Shown in pieces: positions 63,086 through 64,000 of a stretch of 64,000 bases of DNA. Below the pieces are notes generated by a model. The model had not been told where the DNA came from, made no database searches, and saw only the letters and a program-made list of their open reading frames with translations. How positions within the stretch are numbered: position 1 is the stretch's first letter; each line of letters opens with the position of its first letter. Made by a program: the position numbers and the translations under genes. Location: NCBI RefSeq assembly GCF_024707545.1, contig NZ_CP062229.1:5003501-5067500 (forward strand). Direction: 5' to 3'. This DNA comes from Mesorhizobium onobrychidis. GTDB taxonomy: Bacteria > Pseudomonadota > Alphaproteobacteria > Rhizobiales > Rhizobiaceae.

Positions 63086-63627
63086 ATGCGAAAACTCATA
63101 GTCACCGAATTCATCAGCGTCGATGGCATTGCCGAGGTCGAGAAGCTGCCTGATGTGACCTGGAACGATGAAATGCAAAGGTTCAAGGAGGACGAGCTTG
63201 CCGATAGTGGCGCCATGCTTTGGGGCGCACGACCTATGAGATCTTTGCCGGCTCGTGGCCCAGGGAAACCGGAGACTTCGCCGAGCGGTTCAACGCGCTG
63301 CCGAAATATGTCGCGTCGACCAGCTTGAAGGCGCTCGACTGGAAACCGGCCGAGCTGCTGAAGCGCGCATTGCCGGATGCGGTCAGGGAACTGAAGCAAG
63401 GCAGCGGCGGCAACATCTATGTGCATGGCAGCCTCAGCGTCGCGCAGGAATTGCTGCGCCATGGTCTGGTCGACCGGGTCAGGCTGCTCAGCTATCCCGG
63501 CGCCGTCGGCCAGGGCAAGCCGCTGTTCCCGCCCGGCGAGCCAGTGCCGCTCGCGCTGATCTCGGCCACGCCATTCAGCAACGGTGTGGTGGCGCTGGAG
63601 TATGCGCCTGTGACGGCGAAGTCATGA
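63086..63627 (+). pseudogene. Dihydrofolate reductase family (RibD C-terminal-like) gene with frameshift
   Basis: The first frame from the ATG at 63086 (AAGGAGAG ribosome site) reads MRKLIVTEFISVDGIAEVEKLPDVTWNDEMQRFKEDELADSGAML and then leaves the family. The next frame resumes at 63220 with LGRTTYEIFAGSWPRETGDFAERFNALPKYVAST through GNIYVHGSLSVAQELLRHGLVDRVRLLSYP to the stop at 63627. A one-base loss near 63217-63222 explains this. The joined protein of about 180 residues would be a complete member of the family. Sequencing error cannot be excluded. Confidence 0.8.
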
Positions 63628-63647
63628 TGAGGCGAGCGCCGATGACA

Positions 63648-63835
63648 GCCAATCTCCCCCCGCGTGGGGGAGATGCCCGGCAGGGCAGACGGGGGCGCGA
63701 CAGAACGCCGGCCTTCGTTTCAACCTGTGATGGGAACTTGCGCGGTTACGCTTATGCAATCGACTGATAGGTTGGCGGGACAGCGCCCCCCTCTGGCCTG
63801 CCGGCCATCTCCCCCACAAGGGGGGAGATCGGCAG
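63648..63835. repeat. Two half-units of the mosaic repeat seen at 952-1113
   Basis: AATCTCCCCCC...GGGGGAGATGCCCGGCAGGGCAGACGGGGGCGC (63650-63697) corresponds to the right half of the hut-operon element, and CAGCGCCCCCCTCTGGCCTGCCGGCCATCTCCCCC (63781-63815) to the left half. Here the halves are in the reverse order around an 80-base spacer, so the element is rearranged relative to the copy in the hut operon. Confidence 0.7.
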
Positions 63836-63885
63836 CTTCAGCCTCGGCGCGTCAAGCGTTTCGGCCATCAGCGCCTCGCCCTGGC

Positions 63886-64000
63886 TTACAGCGCCCGCCC
63901 CTCCCCGCCTGAACCCTTCTGTTGCTCAGCCTCGACCAACATCTCAACAAACCTCGTCACCTTGGGCGGGCGGAAGCGTGCGGCGGGGTAGACTGTGTAG
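63886..64000 (-). CDS. LysR-type regulator, C-terminal fragment (runs off the window)
   Basis: The last 38 codons read YTVYPAARFRPPKVTRFVEM and on to a stop at 63886. The segment VYPxxRFxPPKVxxFVxxLV is the usual end of LysR effector domains. It is read leftward from outside the window. The rest, including the DNA-binding domain, is not visible, so the family call rests on this short end. Confidence 0.6.
   Translation of the reverse strand, partial: YTVYPAARFRPPKVTRFVEMLVEAEQQKGSGGEGRAL

Overview
The window comes from a high-GC alphaproteobacterium of the order Hyphomicrobiales (Rhizobiales), most likely Mesorhizobium or a close relative. The evidence is the complete hut cluster that uses HutF plus HutG, the gene order pmbA-cysQ-DUF4170-acyltransferase-waaA-lpxK, an isolated DUF2093 gene, and several families of short palindromic intergenic repeats of rhizobial type. 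I see no rRNA, tRNA or CRISPR array. Taxonomic and family assignments rest on remembered family features, because no database search was possible.

Layout. 1-6107: histidine utilisation (hutU start, hutG, hutH, hutI on the minus strand; hutF-hutC on the plus strand) around a shared palindromic HutC-type operator. 6274-10037: RidA, a three-gene zinc-type ABC importer behind a Zur-like site, and a DUF442 protein. 10039-16839: tyrosine/homogentisate degradation (Lrp-type regulator/hppD; hmgA-MBL-FAH with a divergent MarR), interrupted by a decayed toxin-antitoxin pair, a DinB-like protein and a small membrane protein. 16871-19803: a hypothetical gene and the threonine degradation operon kbl-tdh. 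20084-23961: a GGDEF-EAL protein, a VapBC pair with its operator, and a MarR/membrane-protein pair. 24112-35401: accessory catabolism (a flavin/Fe-S oxidoreductase, queF, an enolase-superfamily enzyme, two secreted paralogues, a Tat-exported binding protein, a non-pyrrolysine MttB methyltransferase, two LysR regulators and a quinone-oxidoreductase-like MDR enzyme).

35482-45588 is mostly housekeeping: mutL, an EamA transporter with a LysR gene, DUF2093, then lpxK, waaA, a DUF374 acyltransferase, DUF4170, cysQ and pmbA. This block makes the inner core and lipid A of LPS and recycles sulfur nucleotides. 45934-50002 holds a GT2-methyltransferase-GtrA cassette facing a GT-C mannosyltransferase-like gene and its partner, probably for lipid-linked sugar decoration of the envelope. 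50101-56663 is a sugar island: GH127 beta-L-arabinofuranosidase, an ABC importer without its own ATPase, and a LacI repressor with two near-identical operators. 57032-59136 is a two-gene IS91-like element (tyrosine recombinase plus HUH transposase), followed by a MITE-like 180-bp inverted-repeat element. The end holds a class III cyclase with TPRs, an HNH endonuclease that may be a restriction enzyme, a frameshifted DHFR-like gene and the C-terminal end of a LysR-type regulator.

I did not find a clearly new multi-gene system. The points most worth following are the HNH endonuclease with an unassigned N-terminal domain, the IS91 plus integrase pair, the MttB/Tat-SBP/LysR locus with a palindrome over the regulator's start codon, the oxidoreductase with an altered Fe-S cysteine motif, and the repeat families sitting inside operons.
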